Program-made: the position numbers and the translations under genes
Source of the DNA: Diphasiastrum complanatum
Taxonomy: Eukaryota > Streptophyta > Lycopodiopsida > Lycopodiales > Lycopodiaceae
Direction of reading: 5' to 3'
DNA: 64,000 nucleotides
Assembly: GCA_029204225.1 (NCBI GenBank)
Contig: CM055092.1
Span: forward strand, 72,950,857-73,014,856
The notes under the pieces: model-generated
Database searches by the model: none
Seen by the model: only the letters and a program-made list of their open reading frames with translations
Told to the model about the DNA's origin: nothing
In this document: in pieces, positions 47,679-60,611 of the stretch
How positions within the stretch are numbered: position 1 is the stretch's first letter
How the letters are laid out: every line of letters starts with the position of its first letter

Positions 47679-48790
47679 TTACAAATCTGGTCTAGTGATT
47701 ATCAAATAGATTAAGGAGCCTATTAGCTTCCTAAAGAGTGTGATGTCCTCAAAGGATGCTTCATCACAATCATTAGTAACTTTACAAGTTTGCTCCATAG
47801 GGGTGTCAATCCCTTTACAATCTTTCATGCCAAACCTCTCAAGAATGGAAGTAGCATAGTTTGATTGACTTATAAAAGTAAAATCACTACCTCTAGTAAC
47901 TTCTATTCCAAGTATGAACTTAAGAAGTCCTAGATCTACCATCTTGAATTCACTAGACAAGGAAACTTTAGAATTTCTTATGCCTTCACCATCATTTCTC
48001 GTCAATATGATATCATCAACATAAAGTACTAAAATGATGATCTTTCCATCATTACATTTGATGTACAAAGAAGGCTCATAAGAGCTAATCACAAAGCCAA
48101 GAGAGTAGAGAAAATCATGCAACCTAGAGTACCAAGCTCTAGGTGCTTGCTTCAAGCCATATAGGCTCTTCCTTAAGTGGCAAACCTTGTCCTCCTCACC
48201 ATCCTTGATGAAGCCCTCGGGTTGTAACATGTATATTTCCTCCTCCAAGTAGCCATTCAAAAAAGCATTTGTCACATCCATTTGATAGAGATTCCACTTG
48301 AATGAAGTAGCAATACAAATGATCAATCTATTGGTTACAAGTTTTGCTATAGGAGCAAATGTTTCTTCATGATATATGCCTTTAGTTTGAAGAAATCCCT
48401 TAGCAACCAATCTAGCTTTGTACATACTTATAGATCCATCTTGATTGTACTTTAATCTATAGATCCACTTACATGCAAGTGGCTTCTTCCCATATGGAAG
48501 GTGTACAAGATTCCAAGTTTGATTATCTATCAAAGCATCAAACTCTACTTGCATTGCATCTCTCCAAACTTGTGATCTACTTGCATCTTCATAACATGAT
48601 GGCTCTTCAAGCACTGTGGTTAGAAAAGAGTAAGAGGTAGAAGGAGATGGGTCTTCCCTTTGCTTTCCTTTTTCAAAGTATGTGAGCCTTGAAGGCTCGG
48701 CCTTGCTCCTTGTGGATCTTCTTGGCTCCTTTGGCACTTGATTTTGATCTTCCAAAAGATCATTTTCAAGAGGCTCCTAAGTCAGGACTA
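47679..48790 (-). pseudogene. Copia reverse transcriptase relic, 3' truncated
   Basis: A 358-codon open minus-strand ORF: a spacer with RRSTRSKAEPSRL, then reverse transcriptase with VWRDAMQVEFDALIDNQTW, ACKWIYRLKY, ARLVAKGF, QMDVTNAFLNGYLEEEIYM, LYGLKQAPRAWY and the catalytic LYVDDIILT. It ends at IITRPDL, the usual start of the RT/RNase H link, where a stop and unrelated sequence follow. RNase H, PPT and LTR are missing. The frame is well kept and most key residues are present. The upstream edge meets an unrelated ORF fragment at about 48790. Confidence 0.9.
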
Positions 48791-48800
48791 TTAAGTCTAT

Positions 48801-49320
48801 CTAGGGCAAGCTTCCGTACAAGGAATCTACATATGAAACTGGGATTGTGTTGTGCCTTGTCAATGCCATTGATGTAGAGCATATTTGTGAGCCATAATCT
48901 TTCATTTTTAGCAATTTGTATTTGTGCAGTTGTGTCCTTATTGCCATACAGCCAAGTTCTTTTTTGATGAATTCCATGGCAATATTTTTACATAAAGTCG
49001 CATGCTCCCTTACAGTATCTTCATTTAAATGTTCATGCGTAGGCAAAAGTTTGATTAACTTGAAGCACCCATCATAAAGTTCAGAAGCCACCTCATTCAC
49101 ACTGTTTTTTCGTAAGGTAATATGATTGAGACCCATCTCTAAAGATTTACGTAAAATCAGGCTCTTAACAATATTGTTATCCGTAGAAATAACATGCCCA
49201 GATTTATTTGCAACGAAGTTCTTGAATCTATTAAGAGATAAGCATTCACATGAATGTAAGTTTTCTATGTCAAAATCACAGAAAACATCATAGGAAAAAT
49301 GTGAGAGATTTCAACTAGTT
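48801..49320 (-). pseudogene. Unidentified coding-looking fragment, about 170 codons
   Basis: An open minus-strand frame from about 49320 to a stop at 48801, starting upstream of the first ATG (49136). Composition is protein-like and likely helical, e.g. SELYDGCFKLIKLLP and NIAMEFIKKELG, with a Cys-containing start. I do not recognise the family. It may be one exon of a host gene, or of a gene fragment whose other part lies at 49949-50955, because both are on the minus strand and separated by an LTR-like block. No splice sites could be assigned with confidence. Confidence 0.4.
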
Positions 49321-49940
49321 TAGTCTAGTTTAGTCACATTTTGGTAAATTGTCAATAAGAGGCCAAAACTCATTTTAGGCTTAGAGATAAACTTTTTGAA
49401 GTTATATTAGTTTAAAATACATTCAATAAACACTTTTGGAAAGTGTGGGAAAGTTGGTAGTCAAGTTTGAGAGAGATTCAAATTTGAACTTTGGGTACAT
49501 TGAATCTAGACCCAAAAATAGTAGGGTTTACATTTTGGAGGGAAAGCCAAGTGGCCAAATAGGGTTTGAAAACTCTATAAAAGGATGTAACTCGTGGAGA
49601 TACACATATTCTCTCTTCTCTCTCTCATTTCATTATTATACACGGTTCTCTTTGGGTTCTACTACTCATTGGTGCACTATCTTGGTGTTATCTTGCAATC
49701 TTGTGTGTAGAATGATCATTTATTGCTATTTTCAGTTCCACACGTGTGAAATACAGTAGGGTACTGTAATTGTACGGACAACAAACATATTTTATGTTTT
49801 GGTTCATGTTTGATCAATATCTCTTAGAGTTTGCATCTCATTTTGTATGTAGATGCTGATTTTTCTACATTGGCAGGATTGTTGGTTTGCTCCTTATTGC
49901 AACCAAAGATTTGGGACTTGGATTGGATCTTGAATGATCT
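49321..49940 (+). promoter_or_regulatory. LTR-like block with TATA box
   Basis: A canonical TATAAAAG at 49576-49583 is followed by a CT-rich initiator-like stretch and later T-rich sequence, as in a plant LTR promoter on the plus strand. No duplicate is found in the window, so it may be a solo LTR inside the unidentified minus-strand gene fragment. Its ends cannot be fixed. Confidence 0.4.
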
Positions 49941-49948
49941 GAAATCCT

Positions 49949-50955
49949 TCACAAAAGATACCAATTATTTTTTACACTTGGTAGGTAAGTCCAACCGAAC
50001 GTAATATCATGAAAGCGTTCATCTACAACAGCGAATAGTCTGAATAAAACATGAGCATAAAAAGTCTTCACATGGATTGCTTCAAAAACTCTATTGTGGT
50101 AACATAGATGTAAAAAAGAGCTCCTTGAATCACTGCTAGTGGTCAGTTGTAGACGTTTTGTCACATAGATGCTGACTTCTCTCCTTTCTGTCCTTTCCCC
50201 ATCTTGCACACCGATTAATCTCGGTAAAAATTCAGCTTTTTGATAGGTAGGTCGCTCTTTGTGCTACTTTGCCCTTCATTTCCAGTAAAACGTCTCCTTT
50301 TTTCTGTCCCGAATGCAGATACTACGGAGTTTGGATTGTTGAGATTATAATTGCCCGTTCTTTTGCTTGTGTTCTGAATATCCTGGAGAGTGGAAAAGCT
50401 TGGTCGTTTAAGGAGATGCTCTATCTCTCTTATGTTTTCGGCATCGCCTAGGTGTGATAGGAGTTTGGCATAAGAATCTTTGGCAAGCTCAATAGAGGCA
50501 TCAACCATGTACTGTCGGATGAAAAGAAAGGTAAGGTGTGCCTTAACCACATCTCTGGTGGGCTTATGTAGCCATAGAAAGAAAGCATTCATTTGGTTTT
50601 GGAGAGAAGCACCAGGGAATAACTTGCCTAGGTTGTTCATCATATACCAAATGGCGTGGTCAAACTAGATAATGGATGAATTGTTTTTGCATTTATCACT
50701 ATATCTACATCTAAAGAAAGGTCATTTCTAGCTCCAGATTCTTGTTTGGTGAATGTTCATCCTACTGAAGCCAGTCTCAAAGTGTCCACTGACTCTAGCC
50801 CAGGTTTGCTCAGAAGGGCAACGAGAAGGCTCAAAATTGTTCATGCAAATAACAGTATCAAAGGCTACAGGAGCTTCAAGAGAAGGATTTTTGTGTAAAG
50901 CAGCGGACTTACAAACTTCTATCTCTTTTCGGTAAGATGTGACATCAAGATCCAA
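49949..50955 (-). pseudogene. Unidentified multi-part coding-looking region
   Basis: Three minus-strand ORFs in a row: 50728-50955 (75 codons), 50215-50643 (142 codons) and 49949-50209 (86 codons). The middle one has a helical, hydrophobic first half (NQMNAFFLWLHKPTRDVVKA, HLTFLFIRQYM) and a polar tail with a basic patch (EKRRRF). No family was recognised, and these are not copia frames. It could be exons of a host gene or a captured, broken gene. The right edge is cut at about 50945 by the plus-strand copia relic. Confidence 0.4.
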
Positions 50956-52091
50956 AGGTCATGCTGCAAAAAGCAATCTGCGGTCTGAAACAGGCCGCAA
51001 GAGTATGGTTCGATATAACCAACTCTTATCTCATTCAATTGGGATTTGCAAACAATTCAGCTGACTATAATGTTTATTCAAAGCATATAGACACCAATTC
51101 AATTCACATAGCTCTTTACGTAGATGATGCGTTTATTCTATCTAACGACACTTCTTTTCTGCACACTACTAAGAGTGATCTGTCAAAGGAATTTGACATG
51201 ACTGATTTAGGAGCTGTTCATTCTTTGCTAGGAATTCACATTACTAGAGATAGACTTCAGAAGAAGATCTATCTTAGTCAACAGGCATATCTAAAAGACA
51301 AAAAAATTTCATATGTCTGATTGCAAACCAATTCATACTCCAATGGATCCAAGTATAGTATTGACTAAACCTTTTGTGCTGAGACTGATAGTGAAGTACT
51401 CGACTTAGCGAAGTACCCTTATCATTCACTGATCGGATCTCTAATTTATGCAATGCTGTGTACTAGACCAAATTTAGCATACACTATTAGCACATCTCTC
51501 ATTGGAAAGCATTGAAGAGAGTGATGAGATATATTCAAGGAAGTTTAGATCACATATTATGTTACGATGGAAATGTTATCGACCCATTTGTCCTGCGAGG
51601 CTATTCCGACTCAGATTGGGCAAGAACAGTTTCTACCAGAAAATCTACCTTCCGGGTTCTGTTTCTATCTAGCAAGGGGACCAATTTCGTGGAACTCAAA
51701 GAAGCAAAAATCAGTCGCACTTTCTTCAACAGAGGTAGAGTACATCACAGCAGCATGTCAAGTTTCAAAAGAAGCTATATGGATCAGGTTGTTACTTCAC
51801 GACTTACATCACACTCAGTTTAATGCTACCACGATTCTATGTGACAACATGAGCTATATTTCACTGTCACTGAATCTCAGATTTCATAGCAAATCCAAAC
51901 ACGTAGAAATCCAGTATCATTTCATTCGGGAGAAAGCTTCCTCAGGGTAAGTAATCATTCAATACTACTCCACAACGAAAATGGTCGCAGACATCTTCAC
52001 CAAAGCAGTTCCCAGGATCAAGCATCAGAATTCTTCAACATGCTGAACCTGACGAAGATACTAAGGCACCAACCATGACCTTAAGGGGGAC
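50945..52091 (+). pseudogene. Plus-strand copia RT (C-terminal part) and RNase H relic
   Basis: Begins in mid-RT at DPKVMLQKAICGLKQAARVW, keeps LYVDDAFILS (YVDD motif) and continues to the LLGIHITRDR region, then breaks frame near 51320. The RT/RNase H link and RNase H follow in two or more frames (RVMRYIQGSLDHILCYDGN; PISWNSKKQKSVALSSTEVEY; KHVEIQYHFI). It ends with VADIFTKA-like sequence and a PPT. It is close to the minus-strand relic at 2001-3850, e.g. YIQGSLDH and HDLHHTQFN in both. The 5' half is absent. Confidence 0.88.
52084..52091 (+). other. Polypurine tract
   Basis: AAGGGGGAC directly before TGTTCAGAATTAAGCC, the 3' LTR start. Confidence 0.75.
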
Positions 52092-53278
52092 TGTTCAGAA
52101 TTAAGCCCACAATTGCCTCCTTGGTGAATCATAACTTAGATAGCCAATTACTTGAAGAACATCTCCAACGGACTTCCGGCTGATCGCCAGCAAAGGGTAA
52201 CCAATCCCATTATAAATTTGAGTTCAGATGTTAAATTTAATAACTTGAAGTCATTGAAGACTTGGCCATCTTCAAGGACTTCCACAAACTTGCATTTAGA
52301 ACAAGTCTGCAGATTTACATTACGTTTTGAACAATCTACAGATATACACTAAGTATCGTACAGTTCGTATTTTTTGCACTTTCCCAAAAAAATGCAACAC
52401 TTACCTTTGACTTCTTCCGTTCAACTATTTTGAAGAAGTCAAACATGTTCGCAGTTCAAAAGTTTAACTATTTTTCAGCACCTCCAGTTTTTTCATTCGA
52501 AAAATGCGAGAAAAGATAAATTCAGAAGGTCCTCTATTTTTAAGAGTTAAATTGTTAAAGGCACCTTCGCCAACTTTTTAAGGGCACCTTTAAGTTGTTC
52601 TAAAGGTACCTTCGGTTTCTTCGCTTTTTTCCGAAAAGCACGAGAAAACCAAACTGTTACAGAGATCTTCGCTTTTTTGAGGGCACCTTCAACTTTCTAA
52701 GGGTGCCTTAAACTTATTTAGGACACCTTCGGCTTTTTCGCAAAAATCCGAAGAGAGAGAAAAACGCCGAAGGTCGTCTAAAATGAACGAGGTTCGTTCC
52801 CATGTTACTTCGCAAAATTTTGCAAAGTGACAGAAATTTGCGACATCCTCGTCCGCGTCAACAATCCTGATTTGTTGACATGTAATTAATACACGGATGA
52901 AATCTATAAATAGATCATCCAAGCACAGATTGTTGGTTGCTCCGTCCATGAGACGTGTTATTTGAGCCTCCTAGTTACGCCATCAACTTTTTGTTGTAAT
53001 TGCTATTTGTATTGTGCTTCAGTGTAATATAGCAGCAATAGTTTTTCTATTTGTGTATAACATAGATGAATGCTTGTTGTGATTGAATGCACTCTTTCGT
53101 TGTTTGATTGCACTTGTTTACTCACTCTGATCAGAACACGGACGTCTACGACTCCTCAGTTTTTGATCAGACGATGGCTATCTTTGATGCCTAAGGAACT
53201 CGCGATATCATACTGCTCTTCCATTTATTTCAGATCTGTAATTCACATTGAATCCAATTTTCAGTAATATCACACACA
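52092..53278 (+). repeat. 3' LTR of the plus-strand copia relic (right end uncertain)
   Basis: Starts TGTTCAGAATTAAGCCCAC, like the 3' LTR start at 2004 on the minus strand. A TATA box CTATAAATAG lies at 52903-52912. Positions 52540-52800 hold repeated GCACCTTCGGCTTTTTCG-type phrases, about six degenerate copies. The right end cannot be fixed without a second copy; CACACACA at about 53278 is one option. Confidence 0.65.
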
Positions 53279-53416
53279 AACCATTTCTAATCCCTTCATG
53301 GACTGTACTTTCGTTTTTGAGAGTATGAGTTAATTTTTAAGATCTTGTTGGGCAATTAGAACACTTAAAGCTGTGATTACATTTAGCATAAGCTGTTTAT
53401 TAGACTGTTTTTGCAT

Positions 53417-54390
53417 CTAGCAGCTGATTAGAACGGGAGAGTTGTTCCGAAATATTCCTGCTCTCTTCTCCGTTCTCGTTCTTCCTTCTAACTTGCCCCC
53501 ATCAAGATAATCATCAAATGCTATGGCACTTTTAACATCCTCCCTTTTGGCTCTTCCACTAGTTGTGGGTCCGGCTTCATCAATGTAGAAATCTATAGGT
53601 GGAGGTGAGAACCTCCGAGGGGTCGGTTGCACAAACTGAGGGTTGTCAAACTCATCTGTTTCATCTTTGGTTTCAACCGTGTCAGGTGAAAATGCACTGT
53701 GTTCGGGTGAGGGTGTGGGTGTCATGAGTCTTGCGGGTTGTCCGGGGATAGGATCCATAACTGGTTCACCTTATCCAAGACCTTTTGCAGATCCTTCATC
53801 ACTTTTTCCAACTACTTCTGGGACTGTTGAATGGTTTTCTCTTCTTTCTCAATGGTTCTCTTGAAGTTTGCCTTGTCAACCTCCCTCTCTTGAATAACTT
53901 GACATATTTTTTCGTTTTGATTGTCGGGGCTTGAGGGGGTTGCACTTGTATGTCTTATGGCTTCATTGGAGGAACATCAACCGTCATTGCTCCAGATGAT
54001 CCGTCTCTAACTTGGTCGATCCAACTCATCTGTTGCTTAAGTTGATCTTGAATTTCGTTGCACTCTTGAGCTTGCTTGCCCATAGTGGCCTGCAACTCTT
54101 TGCTTGTCGCTCTTTCCTCCTCAGCCTCATCTTCTTTCTTTCTGATTTGCTCTTTTTGCTTCTCAATGACCTGCTCAAGCTGCTTGACTTTCTTTTCCAA
54201 GTCTTGTTGCTGGCTCACCAACCAGCTTTGTGCGAATAAGAAAGTTTTGGGAATGGCAAACTTTTGATAGTTTACATTTTCTAAAAGTAAGAAATGATGG
54301 TGCTTCTGATATGGGATGGATCTCGGGTGCTGCTATAGCAGTACATGGTAGACTGGTTGGAAGTGATGGGTTTGAGTATGAGATCTCCAA
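53417..54390 (-). pseudogene. Broken coiled-coil coding region of unknown family
   Basis: Minus-strand ORFs 54175-54390, 53955-54221 and 53417-53758 run in one direction, with a further open stretch between them interrupted by a stop (about 53820). The middle part is a clear heptad coiled coil (EKKVKQLEQVIEKQKEQIRK). The end is Pro/Ser/Asp-rich (MTPTPSPEHSAFSPDT, RRFSPPPIDFYIDEAG). At least one frameshift and one stop are present. No enzyme motif is seen. A structural gag-like protein of a mobile element or a host coiled-coil pseudogene are both possible. Confidence 0.5.
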
Positions 54391-54479
54391 GAATGAGCTG
54401 GAAGAGAGAATGATCGCTAGAGAAGTTTGCCAGAAGCAGGAAAGTAAGTGCGCAAGTTGCTAAGGTGGGAATGGCTTCG

Positions 54480-54860
54480 ACTAAAGCTCTTATATAGTAT
54501 TTTCAGCCGAGGGTTTTTAAATCCTATTATTTTGGCTGGTCTTTTGGTTGGTACCTTCGGTTGAAGCCCTCAGTAAAAATCTTCAATTGATGATCAACTG
54601 AGGACTTTGGTTGATGTGGCACACACTTAGCCGAAACTCAAATGAGGTTTCATGGGTACTTAGCTAAGACAGTTGTCTTGGCATCTTCGGTTGACAAACT
54701 TTGGCTGGTGCTCTTGGTCAGAGTACTCAATTGAAACTGTTGGTTGGTGCCTTCGGTTGATTCTTCGGCTAATTGCTTAGTCAGGTTATTCGGTTGATGT
54801 ATATGTCAGGAAGTACTCGGTTGATTGACTTGGAAAATAACTCGGCTGGAGAACTGAGTA
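54480..54860. repeat. Cluster of degenerate TTCGGTTGA / TCGGCTGG motifs
   Basis: About twelve copies of (T)(T/C)CGG(T/C)TG(A/G) and close variants (TTTGGCTGG, TTGGTTGG) occur at irregular 15-40 bp spacing on one strand. Nothing else is recognised. It recalls the internally repetitive LTR at 52540-52800 and may be part of another LTR. Confidence 0.6.
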
Positions 54861-55465
54861 ATTATGGATTGAAGTCTAAATGAAGATTTCAAAAGTATAA
54901 TGAAGCTCCCAATTGGGAATTTGGTCACAATCTCAAGAATCACTTGTTGTCCAAAAAGAAAGTCTCAGCATGTCAAGAAGAGTATAGGCCCAAAAAGTAC
55001 TGAAATTCTATTCTCTGGAGCTATACCATTTGAGTTAGACCCAGAACACTCTTGTTGATTAAAAGCAGGAAAAAATAAAAACAATGAAGGATAATAATGA
55101 GAAGTAGAAAATCGAAAATAAAATAAAATAATAATAAAACAATAATAATCAAGGAATAATAAACAAAAAATGAAATATATACTTAAAATGAAGAGTGTTT
55201 GACTTAAATAGGGTCAACAAAAAACAACTCTTCGTAGTACCGTTGTAGATGACTGCCATTTACGACAATGTCCAAGAGTATTCCGTCGAGTGCCTCTAAT
55301 TGCACTGCTCCACTAGGGAAGATTTCATTCTATTTGAATCTGGAAGAAAAAAATCAAAATAATTACCAAGCAGATCAATTTTGTTAGCTATATAAGTCTC
55401 GTATTGGTTATAATGGTTAGAATCAAAATAAACCTAGTTAGAATCGTATGGGATTCTGACATTTT

Positions 55466-55994
55466 GCAACAATTTTAAATACAATTGATTGTTTGTGTCC
55501 ATCCCACAAAGTCCAAGGTACAATGGGAGAAGAGAGCAATGGTAGCCAACCATAAAAACATGGTGACATGATGAGGAAGGGCTTTGGAAAAATACAAGTA
55601 AATAATTTGCAAGTTTCTTGAGTTTTTAGTCCCGATTCAACCAAGAGGTAGCAAATGGTGTATCTTTTCAAGCCAACTTTGTAATTTTTTAGCACCAAGA
55701 CATTAGGAGAGTGGTTGCAACACTATTAGCCCGAGTTCTATAGAGGCAATCACATAGACGGATTTGGAAAGAACATAAGCAACAAATAGAATGTCAACAA
55801 TTAGTTGAAAACAAGGAATAGTTTTGCAGCAATTTTAAATACAATTGTTCATGTCCATCCCACAAAGTCTAAGATACGATGCGAGAAGCGCGAAATGGTG
55901 ACCAAGCAATAGAGCATGGTGGCACAATGAGGAAGGCCATGGAGGGGAGGGGGCCTTGGAAAAATACGAGTAAATAGTTTGCAAGTTTTGTGAG
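55466..55994. repeat. Direct repeat pair, about 160 bp, 360 bp apart
   Basis: Copies 55466-55622 and 55826-55994 share AATTTTAAATACAATTG, TGTCCATCCCACAAAGTC, ATGAGGAAGG and TTGGAAAAATAC, with many differences. The ORFs in both copies are not supported as genes. Confidence 0.8.
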
Positions 55995-58900
55995 CTATAT
56001 ATTGATAATGTTGCCCATTGTTGCAACCGTTCAATTTTAGAAAAATGAACCGTAACATTCACAAAAGTAAAGGACACATGTGACATAGGATTTGCACAAA
56101 ATTGAGAAGATCGCCAAAAAAACAGAAAAAAACACTTTGCACACACATTTTTAAAGGCACTAACCCCAATGAAAAGATCATGGGTTCTAGCTGCTTCTCA
56201 AAGCATGTCTTGACAAAGAATGTCAAAAAGTTCTTATACCAAAAGATGTGGTTGATGCATAGGCATGTTCTTGTCAATGCCCATACCCAAACTAACTATC
56301 TGAAGTAAGTGTCTATGTTTGCATGCAAGGGCATGTACAACTCGAAGAGTTGTTGATTGTCACTATGTAGCAAAATTTTATGGTTTCCCAAGATAATAAC
56401 ATCTGAAGGAAAAAGCCACTTCGCCCTAAACTTAGAATTCCCTCATCACTTATAAGAAAATGTTTACCTTTTTCCTTATCACTTCTCTACCACATCAACC
56501 CCCAAAGTGTCTTTCTGCATATCCTCCACCTAATCTTTTCTCACTATGTTACATGAAATTCAAACCAAAAACCTCACCAAGCTTTGTAAAACCTTTAAAG
56601 ATCTACTAGCTTCACTACCCTACAATGACATCCACAAAAAACTCTTTTAAACATGTTTAAAGCAATATGGAATGCATGGGACAAGCAAGTTTTAATGGAT
56701 AATAATGCTCTTGTTTCAATTTTAGGAGGGGATGCAATATGCAAAACCATACAAAATTACGATCACTATACACATTTCCTACATGGTTTGTCATATTATT
56801 GCTTGGTAGTAGCTACAACTTTGATGCATGCCCTCATATACTTGCATAGAAGAATCTTGCCCTCATCAACAAGGTCTTGTTGCCATCAGCCACTCTCTTG
56901 CCCAACTTTGTGGATAATGTATATTTGTGCATAATAAAAATAGTTCCAAGTTGCTTTTGTGCACACAAAATGCTTTGTTTATGGCATCATAAATAATGCT
57001 TTTGCTACTATGCACAAGTCGCATTTTTCAACAATTGCCAATTTGTGAATGATATAATTTTTTTTTTTACAAAGTGGAGATCCTTTTTTTGTACTACAAT
57101 TTTTTGTCTTTGACAATATTTACTATTTATTATGCTATTATATTTTCTACTACTTGAACCATGAACACCACAAATTGAAGATACTTGTAAGAACAAAACT
57201 TTGAATCAACAACAAAATTTGCCCTAAAATGACTCGAACTTTAAACACTTCACATTTCAATATGTGCCTAAATCTTTAGGAACCTCACAAATTCCAAGTA
57301 GCTTGTCAAATTCAACTTTGAATACAACACAAAATTGAACTTTGAATTAAAAAGCATGAAAACTTAGTATCAAAGCATTAATACAACTTACCCATATTAG
57401 AGAATCTCTACTAGACATCAGTAGCACTACACTCATAGGAGAAAAAGTTGTCATTCTACTACATTGTTATCCTAAATAGATCAACTCTTAGGAGACAAAG
57501 TTGTCATTCTAATAGATTGCTACTTTAAATGCAATGTTCAAGATAATATGGAATGTTGAAAGAACAAGGTAAGACCTCAAGATTTTACTTCAGATTTATT
57601 TCCATGAACTTGGTCTAAGAGGTAGATTACATCCCTTTGACTGCATTTTGTAAGGATACACTCTAAGTTCTCTAATATAAAAATGATGTTAAATTTAGTG
57701 ATTATGCCAGGACAACAAGATGCAACTGACAAAGAAATGCAACAATCTATGTTTAAATAGCTCACCTTCTACCCACTTTAGGAGATATATCAAAGAAATG
57801 CCAAAATTTCAAACAATCGCTAAATGTTAAGCCCTTAGACAAAAAATGATGTTGTTACCTTCATAGAGTTGCTATGATAACTTGCAACATTATAAGTATC
57901 ATTGCTTCGAATCAAAGTTGCATGTTCCATTTCGGATGTGTTCCAGACAATGACCCGACAATCCTTGTTAAGGTTCACCTAATCACCGTATATTTTTTGG
58001 GTTTTTTGGTGTTAAAAAAAAGGATTTGAACAATGGAACATTATCCACTACAACGATGCCTCGTATTTGAATATTCTCTTTGCACTTATAAATTTCATGA
58101 TTGAAACCATTATATGTATAGACATGTCTTCTTTCCAACTAGTTTTGATATACTACAAGCACTCCAAGCCAAGTGCAACAAGATGAATCTATAGTTTTCC
58201 AAGACTAAGTTTGAGTTAGATATCAAAGGGCAAACCAAAAATGGTAATGTCAATGAAATCGACCCTCGAGAGACATTGATTGAATCATTACCAATCTGAT
58301 ATTAGATATATAATATGTTGAATGAAGTCAAAAGTATGTTGCAAGAAACTTTGCAATATTATTAAAGAGCTATGCTTCAAAAATTTGGGATGCTAAGAGC
58401 CCATTTCACATGATCTAAACTTCTCAAATGAAATGCCAACACCAACCATTCATTTTACACACATAATGTGTAGACGGAGAGAGTGCCAATAAAAATAAAC
58501 TTGGAACTCACGCTTGACAAAAGGGCGTTGTATAGCACAAAAAAGCATTTCTTCATAACAAAATGATCTTGACAAGGACCAATTTGAGATTTTTGCTCCT
58601 TACAACCGTATATTGACAATTACACTTCAAAGTATGAACTTGGATAATATATGTATTGAAACATATGACACATTCATACTTCACCAAGTTGTCCGATTCA
58701 TATATACAATCTTAGAAACCAATTGCAAGCCAACTAAAAGCCTAAGTTTAAAATGAGCCGGCACAACAAACGTTGGAGGTCAATTAGAAGCATACATATT
58801 GGAGGCCAATTAGAAGCTTACACAGATGCAAGACATGGCCTTACTATAAAGTTAGTATAAAGGCTAAACAAACAAAAAACTCGCTTGCCTTGAAATTCTC

Positions 58901-59977
58901 TTCAAATATTTCGAATCAATCCTTATCAAGCCTAAACCTCAATAAGAAGAAAGTGATCAAAATATTGCAGGACTAACAGATAGAGAACTTAATAGAAAGT
59001 TAATTGTGTGAAAATAAGTGGCACTCCAGCAATTTATTTATTATTATTCAGCACCCTCCTCATAAAAGAATTCTCTTTTTAGAGCAAATATATTCCAATT
59101 TGTAGCCTCACCCTCCAAACATCTAGGAGCAAGTACAACAACAAACATTTTTGGCTAGCAGATTAACAATTCATGTAGTATTGTTACTAATGCACAAAGA
59201 TGATAGTCATTTACCAGCGCACGAATACTTATTCAATTATTCACAATATCTGGAGGCCACTCTGTGGATATAGACAAGTTCTGATGGGAATGGTCTTCTG
59301 CCAACTTATCAACAGAAAATGAAACTGACAATGCCACTTTCAATCGACAATCTAGAACCCCCAGTTATCATTGTCACTTCAAGGGAACTAACCTTAACCA
59401 TCTTTTATTTCTTGATATCAACAAATGCATCCCAAGATTCATACTATGAAAACAGGGCGAGAGAGAGGGAGAAAGAGTGAAGATCAGAGAATCCACAGAC
59501 TTTCAGATTGAAGCACTTAAGAAAACATACCACAAGGGCTGTTTCACATTATTGAGTGTAGGGTTCAAAACTTACTTACCCAACTCAATTGCCCCTCTTC
59601 CCACTTCAATCTTGCTTTCGATTCAACGATTCCTAAGCAGGAGATAAGTCCCTATTGAACTCATAGTAAGCTTTCACTTCCCAAGGGATTTTCGAATGAC
59701 GTTGGGGCACGACGGGCCTAGTTGTATTGCCACCAACAAGCCTTGCTATGTGCCATGCCCGATTTCAAGCCTTGCTTGAATTGCCATGCATTGCTATTTG
59801 AAGCAGTTGGAATCCCGATTTCAATTGGATGAACCAACTCACATTGCTAAGGCACTTTCACAAGTATGCCCTATCCCCACAGCTAAGGGCCTCTTCACAT
59901 GTAAACCTGTAACCCATTCTTGATGCCATCCCTTACTTGGAGCACACACTTCTCAGAAATTCACTTCACATATCACC
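55995..59977. other. AT-rich intergenic sequence
   Basis: No gene, LTR end or RNA feature is recognised over about 4 kb. Short ORFs overlap each other on both strands and look random. Confidence 0.5.
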
Positions 59978-60091
59978 ACCCGTTTTCCTACTTTGCAAAT
60001 GCCCTCTCCCAGATTGTGCGGAGACCTACCGAACACCCGTTTTCCTACTTTACAAATGCCCTCTCCCAGATTGTGCGGAGACCTACCGAAC
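59978..60091. repeat. 57-bp tandem duplication
   Basis: Units 59978-60034 and 60035-60091, beginning ACCCGTTTTCCTACTT, differ at one base (TTTGCAAATG against TTTACAAATG). Confidence 0.95.
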
Positions 60092-60611
60092 AGGGAAGAA
60101 AGGGTCCCTCTCTGACCCGCTCTTGGCCAGCTGCAGAAGGGGTAAAGATGGCTGGGAGAGGGTGACCCATGCAGGGATCAGCCTGTCCGAGCCTTTATAT
60201 AAAGGTATGAGGGCACGCACCTTGGACCCATTTTTGAGGTCATAAATGGGCCGGGTTGGCCTGCAAGTAAAGAGGCCCTAATATTGCCTTAAGGAGAGTT
60301 AAAAATCAAAAAGACTCTCAGCCAACATGGACGGAAAATGAAATCTAGTAGTTGATGCATTATATCATGTCAATTAGCCACAAAAAACCTACTAAAGCCA
60401 ATGGAATACGATATCCTTGCTTGACGTATACTACCATTGCAAATTCACAAGAGAATAAAGTTTGTTAATCACTTAAAAGGACTTCTGTATCTAGGCATAG
60501 CTCAAGAATCCCGCTGTGCACAGCTAAGATTGTGAGAAACTGAACATAGAAAACAATATTATGGCAACAACCATACAGTATAGAATATTGAGACTAACTT
60601 CTGTACAACCG

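Noticed and set aside
55434-56308. Overlapping ORFs of 60-103 codons
   Set aside because: They lie across a diverged direct repeat and overlap each other on both strands; no domain.
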